Under the pieces are notes generated by a model. It had not been told where the DNA came from, ran no database searches, and was given only the letters and a program-made list of their open reading frames with translations. A program made the position numbers and the translations under genes. From contig MU119213.1 of assembly GCA_014904845.1 (NCBI GenBank), forward strand, positions 372,001 to 436,000: a DNA stretch of 64,000 bases. Direction: 5' to 3'. Positions within the stretch are counted from its first letter, which is position 1; each line of letters begins with the position of its first letter. The stretch is from Acephala macrosclerotiorum. Its lineage: Eukaryota; Ascomycota; Leotiomycetes; Helotiales; Mollisiaceae. Shown here piece by piece: positions 12,247 to 24,018 of the stretch.

Positions 12247-14178
12247 CTAATCATCATCAGCCCTCAAGACGGGATACAAGCTCTCGCCCTCCTTCTTGGT
12301 CTCGGTCTTCTCATCAGTTCCGCCCATCGAGACATCTTCCTCGTCATCAACGTACTCCTTTCGCTCGAGACGGTCGCCGATGTACTTTCTCAATGCCTCG
12401 ACGACACGGATGTTCTCGATCCAGAGCTCCTCGGCACGATCTCTTGCACTCTCTCCGCTGTCGGAGTGGGAAGTCCCAGTTGGAGAAGTGACACCAGAGA
12501 GTGCAGGGTCGATATTGTTGGTGACTTCTCGGGAGAGGGTTGGTGTGGAGCTAGCCTTGGGAGATGGAGTAGGAGAGCCGTCGGATGTGTCCATCTCGGA
12601 ACGTTGTGGTTGAGCGGCTCGTTGCAGCATTCCACCGGAGTAACGACGGCGAGGATCGCTGTCGAAGTTCGTGCCGAGGGTGCTTGTTGGTGCGGTCTGA
12701 GCGTGTGGTGAGTAGCCAAGTGAGACGGCGGGGAGAGTTGGGTAGGCGGCTGAACCGGAAGTTGAGGAGTGTCTGGATTGAGGAGACATGCCGTGCGAGG
12801 AGACGGGCGAGTGTCCGGAAGTGTATGAGACGGAGGAAGATGGTGGTGTGAGAGCTGGAGTGCCGGATGAAGCGGATTGAGAGGAGTGGGTTGCCATCAT
12901 GGGCGCAGTGACATGAGATGAGGAAACGTGAGAGCTCACGTGGCTAAGGTGGTGAAGAGTCTGAGGTGGTGAGTGGCTCTGGCGGAAGTTGACACTGGCA
13001 TGAGTGTAGTGGGCTCCTGGTTGCTGGATACCGGCTGCTGCTGCGGCATTGGAGTTCTCGTAGACGGTCGATTGCATTTGCTCAAGGAATTGATCGATGT
13101 TCATGAGATCGGCCTTGGTGCGGACAGCTGGCAAGGGGAGAGCATACTGGTGTTGAGGCATGTGAGCACTGTGGTGGTGACCGCCGTTGCCATCAACAGA
13201 AACCAGAGATGGTCCGGCTGGGATGTACTCGGAGATTCCACCACCATGGATTGGAAGTCCTTGAAGGGCCATCAAGCGTTGGCCGACTTGAGCATAGGAG
13301 CTGGGATCAATTGAGCGGCGCTTGGCATCACCGAAGAACTCGTTCAAGGCATCGTACCCACGCTTGCGTCCGTCATAGGCAGCATGTTGGCCGAGGTCAC
13401 CACCGTGGCTGACTGGATAGTAGACTGGGGCATAAGAAGATGGTTGTGGCTGAGGAGCATAGTACCCATTGTGGGTTGAGTGATGGGCGCCATAACTGGG
13501 AGCAGACCCGGGGTGCATTTGGGCGCTGTGGTCATAGTAACCTCCGGTTGCTGCAAGGTGTTGCAGGTTAGCAATCACTATTTCCTTTGTCAGAAGTGGG
13601 TAAGTAGGGGAACAACCATTGATGTTGCTTTACATACCTTTGCCTCCCGGTCTGTAACCTGATCCTTGGCCAGGGTGTCCGTGCTGCTCTGGGGATCGAA
13701 GAAGAACCGAGTCGTCGGCGTGTGTCTTGGGCGTGTTAATATTGTTTCCTACGTGTTTCGAGGACTTGTACACACCTTGACATGCTTCTTGAGATCCTGG
13801 GGGCGCTTGAAGGCCTTGCCACAGAAGTCACATTTGTGAGGCTTCAAAGGCACGTGGACACGGATGTGGGAAGTAATGTGGTCACGCTTGACGGTGGTGG
13901 TTCTGCACGAATTCCACCCGCAGGTGAGGTTCAGGTTGTTTGTGCTCTTTCGTCCGACATGCTTCTCACAGATGTGTTCCTTGAAACTGTTAATGCGGTC
14001 CCGTGACAATGGTGGGTGGTTGAAGACTCACAAAGAGGGCCTCGGCTGAAGTGCATCTCTCAGAACACTTGTCCCACTGGCAAGACAGGTTGTCGTCGGC
14101 TGCGATGGCTGGGCGAGGAGCCTCAGATGCCGTCGTGCTGGCAGGCGCAGCGTCTGGCTGGGTCTCTTGGGCAGACAT
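12247..14178 (-). CDS. pacC: PacC, pH-responsive C2H2 zinc-finger transcription factor
   Basis: Four exons (14032-14178, 13776-13979, 13638-13725, 12247-13577) give 589 residues. Three C2H2 fingers occupy about residues 33-56, 69-91 and 99-119, with the PacC signatures [34 protein letters not shown] and [19 protein letters not shown]. The rest is a Ser/His/Pro-rich regulatory tail with [10 protein letters not shown] and [10 protein letters not shown], and a conserved acidic C-terminus. In the family, alkaline pH triggers two proteolytic steps (Pal pathway, then proteasome), freeing an activator that binds GCCARG. The annotated start is the ATG at 14178; a TTG two codons upstream is ignored. 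The first intron uses an AAG acceptor 7 nt after a CAG because only AAG keeps the finger in frame. Five GCCAAG sites lie upstream. Confidence 0.94.
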
Positions 14179-14427
14179 GACCAATGAGCGTCCGTTGTTG
14201 ATCGGCTGTTGGGAAAGGGGTAGGCGCTATAATGGCGTCCTTCGGTTGTTGATGCAGAGTATCTCTGTGATTCTCTGCCTTTATCGATATCGTATCGTAT
14301 CGTCTGAAGGCGCAAAATGATGACGCGCTGCAGGGTCAAAATTCGTCAAGACAGTTCGAGTTGGGAATTGGGAACAGTGATTTATTATATGCTGAGCGAC
14401 GAGCTCCTTCCGCTGCTGCCCAGAGGT

Positions 14428-14483
14428 CTTGGCAACCCACTTCAAGCACACTAGTAAGGTCAGCCTTTGCCTAGTGTCTTGGC
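14428..14483 (-). promoter_or_regulatory. Two proximal GCCAAG PacC-type sites
   Basis: CTTGGC on the plus strand (GCCAAG on the minus) occurs at 14428-14433 and 14478-14483, about 250-300 bases upstream of the pacC start. Each matches the Aspergillus PacC core GCCARG. Confidence 0.45.
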
Positions 14484-14634
14484 GGCTAAGCGCACTACGT
14501 CGCTCTAGCAAGCTGCTAAGCTATTTATGGTAGAGTCACGTGGTCTAGGATATGATGAGACATCATCGTTACCAAATTTGGGTGGAGATGAGGACCGGGG
14601 CGATTCAGAAATTCATGTGGTGTGCATGTAACAC

Positions 14635-14661
14635 GCCAAGAAATGCCAAGAGAATGCCAAG
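14635..14661 (+). promoter_or_regulatory. Triple GCCAAG array, candidate PacC autoregulatory element
   Basis: GCCAAG begins at 14635, 14645 and 14656, three direct copies spaced 10-11 bases, one helical turn apart, about 460 bases upstream of pacC. PacC autoregulation through such sites is known in Aspergillus; its use here is inference. Confidence 0.5.
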
Positions 14662-16844
14662 TATCACCGCCATACCCCTCCAATGAATTACGTTCAAGGC
14701 GAGACCATCCCAGAGCACAAGACCTCTCGCCGAACGGAAACTCATGGCATCGCAGAGGAATTGCTTGGTCGTTCGGGCGGGAGGAGGCTGTGTCCCTTGG
14801 CATGTGTGAGCAGATCGCAGAGGCCGTGGCGCCAGTATGGGCATTACTTTGTATCATGAAATCATCGATGTTCGGTGATGAGGTTTATTTGGCAGGTTGC
14901 CATTCAGTTCGCTGCCTGGACAGCTGAGTGACGGCAACTTTAATCAGCGTTTGCATTTCGGAGCCGATACGACATCAGTCTTTCGGACTCGCATCGCATC
15001 AACTCAATTCATATTCAAGTTCAAGAGGATGTTCGGCGGGGCGGTGCAATCGTGAGCAAAGAAGGCTGTCCCAAGACTTTCCATCTCCCGACCACAGATT
15101 GCGACGACGTCCGAGAGGCCAAGGGCTGGGCACCACCTCCTCCGCCACCCAAGAAATTCCACTCCATGTGCCACGGAGCAGCGTGATTCCGTTCAGCGAA
15201 AAAGTCCTGGAACTCTTGGAATTTCTGGTACTCTTGGTATTCTTGGTACACCAGCCGTCAGTCCATGGAGAGCGAGGAGATGGTGGCTGAGTCGGTGGTC
15301 TGATCTGGGGGCTTCTCGAATGATTCGCAAACACCCAAACAGTAAGGTGAACGAATGGCTGCCATACTACGTTGTAGACCTAGAAGACACAAACAGGTTT
15401 AATTAAGCGCTAGTTCTAAGGTTGGATGACTCTATCTAAACTCGTGTTCATGGTACAGTCCATTAGCCTCCAGATCATTGGGCGTTTGGTTTGTGTTTCA
15501 TTTCAAACGAGACATAACGAAGTAACTGGAGGCGACTCCTGCCACAACGCAGGTCTAAGATGGTATAAACTTGTACCAGAAATAAGTAAACCCGCAAGAA
15601 ATATATCATACACATACATTTATATATGCTTACTGGCGTTCTATTTGCCTCGTCTTCGCATGACCTGGAATCATCTGCCGAGGAGAGCGACGATGGTAAA
15701 ACCACGTGATCAAAAAGGATATCTTTATAATTTAATAGTGGGATGTCCCTCGTACCTCGCGCTATGCCCTGCCTTTGACGACTTGAATTTATTATAAAAC
15801 TTTTAGTATATGGATTTTTTATTCGCCCCGGCTCCGCCAGCGCGAGTAGGGGCGTTCCCCCCCCCTACGTGGGGCTAGCTAGAGCTGTTCTACGGGGAGC
15901 TTTACGGAGAGCTCTAAACTACGGGAGCGCTAAGTGCCAAAAGCGACACATCTTGGCGTTTCTTGACGCAAAAACGTGATTTAATTTTTCAAAAATATCA
16001 CGTGTTATTATGTAAACTCTACGTGGACTTTTTTCCTCTAGCAGGAAACCTTTAACTATCGTCAAAGGCACATAGAAAAAGAAGACATTTGTACAAACTT
16101 TATATTAAATGAAGAAAGCTGTTATCATCAGTAAGAGTACACTCCTTACACCGTGCACCGTACAATGTAAACCGTAAGCTATATAGAGATGAGATTGTTA
16201 CGGTGCCTTCAGCGAGCCGAGAACGTCGGCCATCGGCTGAGTACAAGAAGCATCTCATTTACAAACTACAACTTCGCAAAACCAGAGGAAATCCTGCAGG
16301 TCCTTCTGAAACTTTAAAGAATGCTCCAGCTCTACCATCTGAAACATCCGCTCTCGATTCTTTGTTCCTAATGCAATTTCTAACATGAATGTCCCTCGTG
16401 GTACTGTAGAGAACATCGAGTTGTCTACTGATTTGCTGATTGACTTGTAATACACATTGAAACAAGTCAGCGCATTCGAATGTCCTTACGCTGGGAGTGC
16501 TTTGAGAAGGCTCTATTTCATGTCTGAGCATGAGCCCATTTCCCCCAAGATTATAGACATTCAACTCAATAATATCGTGGCGATGTTCATTGAGTCATCG
16601 TGTTTCTAGGCGGAGCAGAAACAGCCATCGCGAGACTCGCAACCTCCACATTCAACGCAACTTCGGCGAATGAGTCAAAAGCTTGATACATTAGACCTTT
16701 TCTGCGCTTCAATTCTTCACCCATCCATCATCATCAATTTCTTCTGTCAAGCTTCTCTCTCTGCCAATTCATCGTCGCTGCCAAGTCCGCGACGTCTCTC
16801 TCATTCAATTCTTCATCAGTACAGTACAGAATCAATCGATACCA
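14662..16844. other. Long intergenic region upstream of pacC
   Basis: No gene recognised. Several open frames near 14.6-15.3 kb have no family features. The stretch at about 15800-16075 has unusual composition and is listed separately. 16.1-16.8 kb is the promoter of the poly(A)-polymerase-like gene. Confidence 0.5.
15800..16075. repeat. Possible transposable-element remnant (GC block next to AT-rich block)
   Basis: A GC-rich segment with near-repeated pieces (CGAGTAGGGGCG, a run of nine C, CTACGTGGGGC, TCTACGGGG, CTACGGGAGC) abuts an AT-rich segment with CACGTG and AATTTTTCAAAAATATCACG. The abrupt composition change is unlike the flanks. No ORF and no clear termini were found. Confidence 0.25.
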
Positions 16845-19247
16845 ATGGCGGAGCCTCTCTTCACATTCGCTGCCCTCGATGGCGCATCTACGGATTTCAT
16901 AAAATTGCGTGACGATCTGGAGCGAGAGTACAGCATGCCCGCCGCAGAGGATTGGCAGCGCTTCGACAGGAAGTTTCAGCGTCTCCGTACATACTTTGAA
17001 CAAGGTACAGATACCATCGACGAGACGGAGATTCCAACTCAGCAACTGGCATCAGCTTCTCTGAGTCCATCCAATGATGCAAGCAAGGCTCGAGCATCAG
17101 TACTTCCACGGGTGAAAATCTTCAAAGCAGGTAAGTAATTCTTGGACGCCTAACATCGACCAGAAAGAACAACAATTGATTGTCCCCGACCTTCAGGTAC
17201 ATTTTCGATGAAAGTAGTAGCACGCGATGAACCTCTCATATGCAAAGCTATTGGGACCATATCACCAGAGCGCTATGAGGACATCTTCTGGGAGAGGGTC
17301 GCCGAGGTTGAAGAGCAGGAGAAGGTTAAAGTTGAGGTGTTCACCATCAAGGCTACTTCGTCAGAGGTAGTCATCTTCATGCGCTTCGGTAGGTCCAGGA
17401 ATTTTGATTGTCCTAGAGGTTGGGTGCATTGCTAACATTGGTTTTCGTACAGATGGCTGCGAAATGAAGCTGAGGTATCTTCAATGGGGAAGCCTGATCA
17501 GAGAATATCCTGACATCATGGATGCTCCACGATCATTCCTCGAGCAGGCCTCTGAATCGGTTAGCATATCCCATCACTCTTGAGGCAATCGATTACTGTA
17601 CTGACACCATTAGGCACGTTTTTTCGTTGAGAATATGCAAAGGGATACTGAAAGATCCAGACAAATTGACGAGAACGCCCGCCTCGCATACTTCTACATC
17701 CGTGCTTGGGCTGTTCAGCGTGGCATTTATAGTCGATTCGAGGACGACGAATACATTATTGAACAGCTCACTCATGCATCGCAGGTAATGTTCCACAACT
17801 CTAGGGGCAACAATATCTCCCGGATCGTGCAAGAGGTTTACTAACTCGATGTTCCAGCCATATCAAGACGATGACAATCAGGGATGTCCCATCTCGAAGT
17901 TGATCATCAAGTTCTTCGATCACTTCAATAACAGCAAGTACCCATCTCTGGAAAGTCCCTCATCCGGCGGGACATTCACGGGCCTGGGCGACCGTCCATA
18001 TGTTGAGGATATAGCAAAGGACTGGGCTGAACTTTTGGAGAAACTGCGAACACAGCCAATTCAGTCCAAAATAGGATATTGCCCCCTCTATATCAGAGTT
18101 GATGTTCTTTCCCTTGGATCAGACGTACAAGGTGGTGAGTGGATTCGAAAGGTCGAATCAGAAGTGAAGGTTCTGCAAAGGAGTGAGTTTCCACCAACGC
18201 CTTCTACCATAGTGAATAGTGAATACTAATCTGGTGCAGACATCCGGACTCAATGCAAGACATTTCTGACAGTCTTGCCGTGGCCGTGAATGCCCCAGAA
18301 CTCTTGGGACATTCAGTTCATGCTAACACCCACAGATATCGCCTCATCGCTGATGGTTCGCATGATAAAGATACTTACGAGTGTTGCTACATTTTTGGTC
18401 TTTCCTCTAATGTACCACAACTCCTAGTACATTCAATATCGGAGATCGAAAATACAGCTCAAATTTGGAGAGATAAGGTACAAAAATCCCGTCAACCAGA
18501 GACCGATCTCTTTCACAGCCTGAGCGTGGTCCTGTTCCCAGCCTCCAATCTAGCGGAGCAGGTAGGGAAGCCAGCGTTGCCCGATAGTAAGTTCAAACCC
18601 ACCCTTCGATATCCCCATCTGGCTGGACATTCAAAACTCACATTTGCTAACTTCCGCTACCAGTCGCCTACGTCAAATGCACCAAGAAATGGCCCCTGAA
18701 AACCACCAGAGCACCAGAACGACAAGGCGCCCCTCCACCCCTCTCCGCCACTACCAACCTCCGCAAAGTCCCCACCACCCCAGGACATTCCCTCCGTCCC
18801 GCCTCGGACGTGCTCTCGCGCCTCCGCTTCGACGCCCCAAATCATAAAATAGACAGATGGGTGATCGGCTACGAAGACCGGCACAAAGAATATCTCCAGG
18901 AGAAGCCTGCTAGTCAGTGGGTGAGTGATGAGAGTGATGAGAGTTGGATTCCTATGCATAGGATTTGGTATTTTAGATTAGTTGATGGTGAGGAGGAGGG
19001 AAATGGGGCGAGGGATAGGATGAAAGGAGGGGTGATGTGGGATAGGAGTACGGGGGAGGATCGAATATTTGGGAATTCGGGCAAGGAGAGCGACAGGAAA
19101 GGGGTGGAGGCAGAAGGGGAGGGGGAGGGGTTGAGTAAGCGGGAAAGGGCTAAGTTGGAAAAGGAGAAATTACAGAGTGGGTGGGAGGAGCGGGAGAAGT
19201 CTCCGGGGAAGAAGTACAAGGGAAAGAACGGGAAGGGTTCAGAGTAG
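16845..19247 (+). CDS. Poly(A)-polymerase-like protein with C-terminal MJ1316 (DUF504) domain
   Basis: Eight exons (16845-17130, 17197-17388, 17453-17559, 17614-17784, 17858-18182, 18240-18285, 18336-18586, 18664-19247) sum to 653 residues in frame. Residues of about 95-190 resemble a polymerase-beta type nucleotidyltransferase (AIGTISPERYEDIFWERVAE), followed by a poly(A)-polymerase central domain (ENARLAYFYIRAWAVQRGIYSR). The C-terminus has an MJ1316 RNA cyclic-group end recognition domain (ASDVLSRLRFD, WVIGYEDRHKEYL, WIPMHRIWYFR, GVMWDRSTGEDRIFG) and a lysine/glutamate-rich tail. At the expected catalytic site the GS...DxD signature is absent; the local sequence is ARDEPLICKAIG, so I infer loss of nucleotidyl transfer. 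A role in RNA 3'-end recognition is plausible but unproven. The exon at 18240 is chosen because only GTGAAT...CTAACACCCACAG splicing keeps the frame open. Confidence 0.7.
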
Positions 19248-19578
19248 ACGATATGTTTTAGCACAGGGGAAATCGGATTTGGAAGTTCTAGTTTAGCGGG
19301 GTGATTATCAGGCGAGGATGCAAGAATGTAATATTTTCCGCGTAATGCTCTTTTTGTATACAATATTCTACTTTGCACCCCTAATATACCGATACAGCAC
19401 TAACACCATGCAACCTACAACCATGCTTGTATACCGTCCATAGCAATTCAAGTAGTCCTTCCCATTGTCACTCCAATGCCCCTTGATTCCATAGTCACCG
19501 AAAAGAAGCGCCTCAATTTCACTGCAATCCCAAATACCATGAACTCCCTACCACGACGGCAACGCCAACTGCTGCTAG
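19248..19578. other. Intergenic between convergent genes
   Basis: Shared 3' flank of the poly(A)-polymerase-like gene and the ING gene. Nothing further seen. Confidence 0.5.
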
Positions 19579-22424
19579 TCACTTCTTTTTTCCTCGCGCA
19601 TTAACCTCTCCTTTCTCACCGATGCCAAGTGCAACGCGGCATTCGGGGCAATACCATTTTGTGGTTCGGGCTGGAATTTCGGTCAGGCCTACGCATTCGA
19701 GATGGAACCACTCCTTCTCGCACTAATCTTTTAGTCAGTACAAATTCGCGTAAAGCCTAGGATGTCCCTTCGGCTCATCCGACATTCAATAGGTAAATTG
19801 GTGGGGAAAATACTCACATCGTTGTTTTCACAACCAATCATAGTCCCGAAACTCACCCGATTGCAAAGACAATATCTCGGCTCATCAGGATCAATGATGT
19901 TTCCCTCATCATCGACTTCGTCATAAGCCTCTTGAGCAGCACTGCCTTCGCGACCATCCTTCTTCTCCTTCTTGGCACCGGCTTTCTTGCGAGTGGCAGT
20001 GCTGCGCTTGCCAACGCTTACAGTCGTAGAGCCCTCTGATCCAGCTGTGACAACACCTGGAGCAGGACGCTTCGTACGCTTACTCGGCTGGCGCGGTTCA
20101 GGGGCAGGTGTATTGCGGGCAGTGCTTGCACGGCGTGGTCGATCGATTGTCGCAGTTGCAGTTGATGGAATAGCTTGATGTGGCTCAACACTAGCCTTAT
20201 TGCTTCGTGAAGATGAAGGTCGAGAGGCAGGTCGCTTGGGAGGCTGTGGTTCAGTGGCAATGACTGGAGTTGGTGGTGCTGGAGTTTCTACTCCAGAAGT
20301 CCTTCTGGGTCTGGAAAGAGCAGCACTGGTTACGGGTTCCGGCTTCTTGACCTCCTTCTTTACTGGCTCCTTCTTCACGGTCTCTTTCTTCACAGTCTCC
20401 TTCTTTACGGCTTCCTTCTTCGCAGTTTTGCGTGGTTGAGGAGGTAAGATTGGGGTGGAAGATTTCTTAGGAGAAAGTACTGGTAGTGCAGGTGTCGCGG
20501 CAGGCGCAGGTGCGAGAATTGGCAAGGAGCTCATATCCATAGGCCCTTCTGTAGGAGTAACAAGAGGAGCTGCCTCGGAAGCTATGGAACCTGCAGATTC
20601 GGGTGGCAGGATCGGTGATGTTTGCTTCGTAGAGATTGGTTGAGGTACGGGAACAGGCGTCTCAGTCTTATTCCTCTTGAGTGGAGGTCTTGCTGCCTTC
20701 GCAACCTCCTTCTCAACCTTTTCTCCTTCTGTTTCTAAAGGCGGCGACTCTCGCTTGCGCTTCTTCGCTGGCTTGCTTGGAGTCTTTGCAGGAGGCTTGT
20801 CCTTATTCTCAAAGATTCCAGCCATGGCCTTGGCAGCAAGCGCCATCTTACGAGCAGATTCCTCGGCTTCCTCAGCAGCTTGTTTAGCAAGCTCCTTGGC
20901 TTGATTTTCTTTCTTCAGCTTTTTGGCCTCATTAAGCTTCATGCCACGATTGCTGAGTGATGGCTCTAACTTCAGTGCTTCTACGCTTATGGCACCTTCT
21001 GCATGTACGGTCTCTCCTCTCAATTGCGGTGGTTCGGGCTGGTCGAACGGCTCTCCAGTGGCTTCAGCTTGAGCCTTGGCTGCTTTGTATGCTTCATAAC
21101 CACGGCCAAGCTGCTTCAACTCGCGCGCGATCATGGTATCACTTGGGCTCCATATAGCGTTCTTCTTCATCCTCTTTCGAAGATGAGCGAGTTCCCAATC
21201 ATTGAGCTGAAGCCAAGGAAGAGACTCGTCGCCCTTCTTTGCATCTGGAGGCGGAGGCTTTAGTTTAGCCAACGCATTGCTTGTAGAGATACCAGCGACT
21301 TGGCTGTGAACGTTTGTACCCATTTGTCCCGGAGGTCGTGGTCCTCGAGGAGGCTTGGGGACCCTATCCTTCTTGTCCTTCCTCGAGACCTTTAGCTTCA
21401 ACTTCGGCACAGTTCCTCCAGGTGTAGCCCGCGGTGTTATCGGTTCCTCTTCCTCTGATGACGATATATCACTCTCGGACCCGTATGATTCGTAATCGAG
21501 CTCGTAAGGTGCGAGAACCTCTCCAGGCACTGTAATTCTCGGAGCGCGGTGCTTGCGTACTCGAGCGGCGGCTTCTGAAGATCCGCCAATTCTCAACATT
21601 ATCTTTGGTGCTCGATTTGCAACCGGTGATTTCGCCTTCTGTGGAGCTGGGCTTGGCTCTCGAGAACTTGGGTATGTATCCATCATAGCCTCTAGCTTCG
21701 CTAGTATATTCTTTGCTCGATTAAAGTGCCGTTCGACATTGTCTGCCATGCGAATCGCCTCTGCGTGTGCGAGGGTACGGGCCGTGACTGCTTGATTGAT
21801 ATGCTCCGAGATATCTGCACGGAGGGCCACAGGATCTGGCTTGCCATCTGCCGGTAAATTAGGGAGCGCTCCATACTTCTTCGTGAGCTCATGGATGCTG
21901 GAAGAGTTCTCGCAGTATTTCTCATCGAGATTCCCAACTAGAGTCAAGGAGCGTATCATATCTGCTGGCAGATACTCGGTGAAGTCCAAAAAGTCCGTCA
22001 CGGTTGTCTGCGCATCGGGATCGGTAGGTAGATCGAGACTCTCCAGGTTGCTGTTCAAATTTCCCATAGACTGGAGAGCTTCAACGATCTTGCCCTTGTT
22101 GCGGCGCGAGCTGGGGCTGGTACTTTCGAGAGGCACGTCCATGGCTGCGGTGGGTGCCATCTGCTGCGAAGACTCTGCGCCAGAGTTTGCTGGTCTTGTG
22201 GGATTCGGTAAGGACTGTGGCAGCTTGATGCGACAGCTGATACTACCATCGTCGAGCAATCTGGAGCCGTGAAGTCAGCATTCTGCGGTCCAAATTCACG
22301 CGAAGTGCGCTATGGATCCCTGCCGCCCTAGGTAGCGTGATTATGGATCCTCCTTCTGCGCACGTGAATAAGGGTGCATTTATGAAAGAGATATATACCT
22401 TCTTGACGCGTCCGAGGCCATCAT
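19579..22424 (-). CDS. Long ING-family PHD-finger chromatin protein (Pho23-type?)
   Basis: Exons 22399-22424, 19818-22260 and 19579-19722 give about 822 residues. Near the N-terminus DAQTTVTDFLDFTEYLPADMIRSLTLVGNLDEKY is an ING N-terminal domain. The C-terminus is a complete C4HC3 PHD finger (YCLCNRVSFGTMIGCENND, then CEKEWFHLECVGLTEIPARTTKWYCPECR), the type that reads H3K4 methylation. Between them lies a long low-complexity Lys/Pro/Ala-rich linker with coiled segments and a tandem VKKE run. ING proteins anchor histone acetylase or deacetylase complexes; the size resembles filamentous-fungal Pho23 orthologues (Rpd3L complex), but I cannot separate it from other INGs by eye. The start is inferred: the long exon begins without ATG, and a 26-base exon (MMASDASR) spliced by GTATAT...CCAG restores frame. 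Confidence 0.8.
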
Positions 22425-22912
22425 GAGGGCCATGTTTCATGTTGTAGAGATACGGGAAAGTTGCGCGTTGAAGGTTGTTTGGTGATCCCCAAACCAAACG
22501 CGTTTAAGATGAGTTATTAGGCCTCGTGACGCTCCTTCCAGTTCTGTGTTTACTTAGCCGCTAAATTGTCCCAAACATCTCACGTTCACGTAGCTCGTAT
22601 CATAGGGAAACGTGGTAGTCTGATATCATCCCAACTTCAGCTGAAGATGGACATTATGATTCTCTTGTTTTTCCACAACGTTTCTATCATTCTCGCCCCA
22701 TGAATGTCCGTACAAATCATGGCAATTGTGCCCTCACCATGAACGCCTTCTGCCCCTAAGGTAACAAGGCCATTTCGAGCCACTCGCGCTGGCGCTGACC
22801 TCCATGCAATAACGCCATATCAAATACAAACCGTTCCTATCCATACAACAAAGTCCCTCCCAAAATCGTCCATGCATCCTCATCTCTGTATCTCACTTTT
22901 GTATCAGCGAGC
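22425..22912. other. Intergenic: ING promoter and 3' flank of next gene
   Basis: No gene recognised. Confidence 0.5.
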
Positions 22913-24018
22913 TCATTCTGCCCCCACCAGGCCCAGCACAGCTCCTGTAATTCCAGCGGCAAGAGTCCAAACTCCAGAATAGGCAACTGCACCGACGGCC
23001 TCCACACCCTTGACTGTGAAGAACGTCTGCACAAACGTGGTTGTCCCGACGATAAGCATCAAAGTTGCAGTCCTCTTGATGACGATCTTGGTCCTAGTGG
23101 TAAAGCCCCAGACATTATGCCAGAGCGTCTCTCCAAGTGTTGCTGAGGCTGGGTTGAAAGCAGCTAGCTTAGCATCCGCCGTAGATGGCGCTGAAGCCGC
23201 AGCCGGAGTGAAGATAAATGACCTGGCAGCGACTCCGAGAAGAAGAGTAATGGGGAACAGAGTGAACGGCGTCGAGTTATGTGTAGCAGCCACAGTCTTG
23301 ATCTCGGAGAAATATGTGACCAAGTAGACGGGCAGGTAAGACGCGTATGCTGTGTATAAGGTCACACTATATATACAAGCCGCAAGAATAGAGGTATATG
23401 CCTGGATGGTGAGTGACGTGACAATTTCATTGTTCGGCACCGTGACAGAATTTGGAGAAGTCGAGGCGGAGTGCGCAAGGGAAAGAGGTCGGAGAAGTCG
23501 GAATGGGATATAGAAAGTCAGAGAATCAATAATGAGCGACAGTATGATTGCTACCGGCTTCACTTCGTAGAAGGTTTTGAGGAGATAGAGCTTGGAAGCT
23601 GTTAGTCAAGTCCTTCCGGCGTAAACAAAAATACTTACTGGGGGGCCATGAGATAAAAGCGTCAAGGCAACCAGATCATATCCATCATAATTTCCAAACC
23701 ATCCAAGACCAAGCTCGAGACTGTCATAACGCGTTAGCAAGCAATCCGCGCAAGAGTTGGTGCTGGAAACACTTGCGCTCTGGATGCCACGACAACACCA
23801 ATATCCTCCCATCCTTCGTATCTCCTTGAAACGCCTGCAAAGCTCGCAACAGTATAGTCTGCCGTGAACGAGTACAGAAAGGCGCTGAGCACGGTTGACA
23901 GCACAACGACGAGGGGGAATCGAAGAGCACGCGGGATCTTGGAAGGTCGGATAACAGCGTCTCCTTGCTGTAAAACAGCTATGCCCTTGTCTGTGATTTT
24001 CTGTTTGGCAGATGGCAT
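22913..24018 (-). CDS. Conserved polytopic membrane protein of unknown function
   Basis: Exons 23777-24018, 23639-23720 and 22913-23590 sum to 333 residues. Hydrophobic stretches include ALRFPLVVVLSTVLSAFLYSF, DLVALTLLSHGPPLYLLKTFY, PVAIILSLIIDSLTFYIPF, SILAACIYSVTLYTAYASYL, FTLFPITLLLGVAARSFIF, ATLMLIVGTTTFVQTFF and GVWTLAAGITGAVLGLVG, so about seven membrane spans. I recognise it only as a conserved hypothetical protein of filamentous fungi. The start is the ATG at 24018 (MPSAKQKITDKG); CTG/TTG extensions are ignored. Intron 1 (23721-23776) begins GCAAGT and is read as GC-AG, since the adjacent GT donor shifts frame into a stop. Intron 2 is GT-AG with an AAG acceptor. Confidence 0.68.

Noticed and set aside
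20677..22272. Several plus-strand frames of 60-160 codons
   Set aside because: Antisense shadows of the long ING-family exon.
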